Position numbers and translations under genes: made by a program. The notes beneath the pieces are model-generated. The model worked only from the letters and a program-made list of their open reading frames with translations, made no database searches and was not told the DNA's origin. Shown here piece by piece: positions 63,713-64,000 of a DNA stretch of 64,000 nucleotides (positions are counted from its first letter, which is position 1; the number at the start of each line of letters is the position of its first letter). The DNA is from Punica granatum. Lineage: Eukaryota; Streptophyta; Magnoliopsida; Myrtales; Lythraceae. The stretch spans positions 7,522,982 through 7,586,981 of the forward strand of contig NC_045134.1 of NCBI RefSeq assembly GCF_007655135.1, written 5' to 3'.

Positions 63713-63873
63713 GCCCTGTTTGAATTCAGGAACAAAAAATTTTAACTTTAACTTTAACTCAACACACTACACAACAAAAATATACGTTTTCCAAGTCAAA
63801 TTTATAATCACATCTCATTTGTCATTTTCTACAATCAAAATCAAAATTATTTTAACTCTGAATCCAGACGCAC
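63713..63873. mobile_element. possible MITE
   Basis: The left end, GCCCTGTTTGAATTCAG, and the reversed right end, GTGCGTCTGGATTCAGAG, are imperfectly inverted. The AT-rich core has 'tttaacttt' repeats. No target duplication was established. Confidence 0.35.
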
Positions 63874-64000
63874 CATCATATTTTCTTAGTAACGTGCGTG
63901 ATGTTTTAATTGAGTATAAATGAGTAAGTACAGCGAATTAGGATGCAGTGTCGTGACGTGTCTTCTTTGAAACCTCTAGGTTTCAGATCTGATTTCCAAT

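Overview
This is nuclear DNA of a flowering plant, most likely a eudicot. The genes have many introns with GT-AG borders, the intergenic DNA is AT-rich, and it is full of MITEs, MULE-like elements, tRNA-derived SINEs and GA/TA microsatellites. I cannot name the species from the sequence. There is no operon structure and no sign of bacterial DNA.

Layout. (1) 1-2271: gene-poor left flank with a Harbinger-like MITE and a decayed fragment of the repeat that follows. (2) 2272-24727: a head-to-tail tandem array with a unit of about 5.28 kb, four full units plus a 1.35-kb fifth. Each unit carries a complete two-exon gene on the minus strand for a small secreted EG45/plant-natriuretic-peptide-like protein (137 aa). 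These genes do not stand out in a plain ORF scan because exon 2 has no ATG. (3) 24728-25345: diverged right edge of the array. (4) 25346-36000: intergenic DNA with a Tourist-like MITE, two MULE-like elements with target duplications, SINEs and local duplications. (5) 36041-40630 (+): a BOR4-type borate exporter in 13 coding exons. (6) 41043-46558 (-): an AKT1-type inward-rectifying K+ channel in 12 exons, tail-to-tail with the borate exporter. (7) 46.7-53.4 kb: intergenic, with a hAT-like MITE, a three-copy dispersed repeat, SINEs and a MULE-like element. (8) 53631-58131 (+): a tandem pair descended from one QCR7 gene. The downstream copy is an intact QCR7 (complex III subunit 7, 122 aa). In the upstream copy the last exon is replaced by SDH3 (complex II cytochrome b subunit), giving a predicted 227-aa QCR7-SDH3 precursor with a plant-type mitochondrial cleavage motif between the two parts. 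(9) 58.2-64 kb: no gene recognised; MITEs and SINEs.

The two main results are the QCR7-SDH3 chimera, which appears to be a mitochondrial gene that acquired a nuclear promoter and import signal from a duplicated respiratory-chain gene, and the recently homogenised five-gene EG45 array, whose outer edges still show where the original duplication joined. Functionally the window holds two membrane transport genes for mineral nutrition (boron, potassium), two respiratory-chain genes and a cluster of secreted apoplastic peptides.
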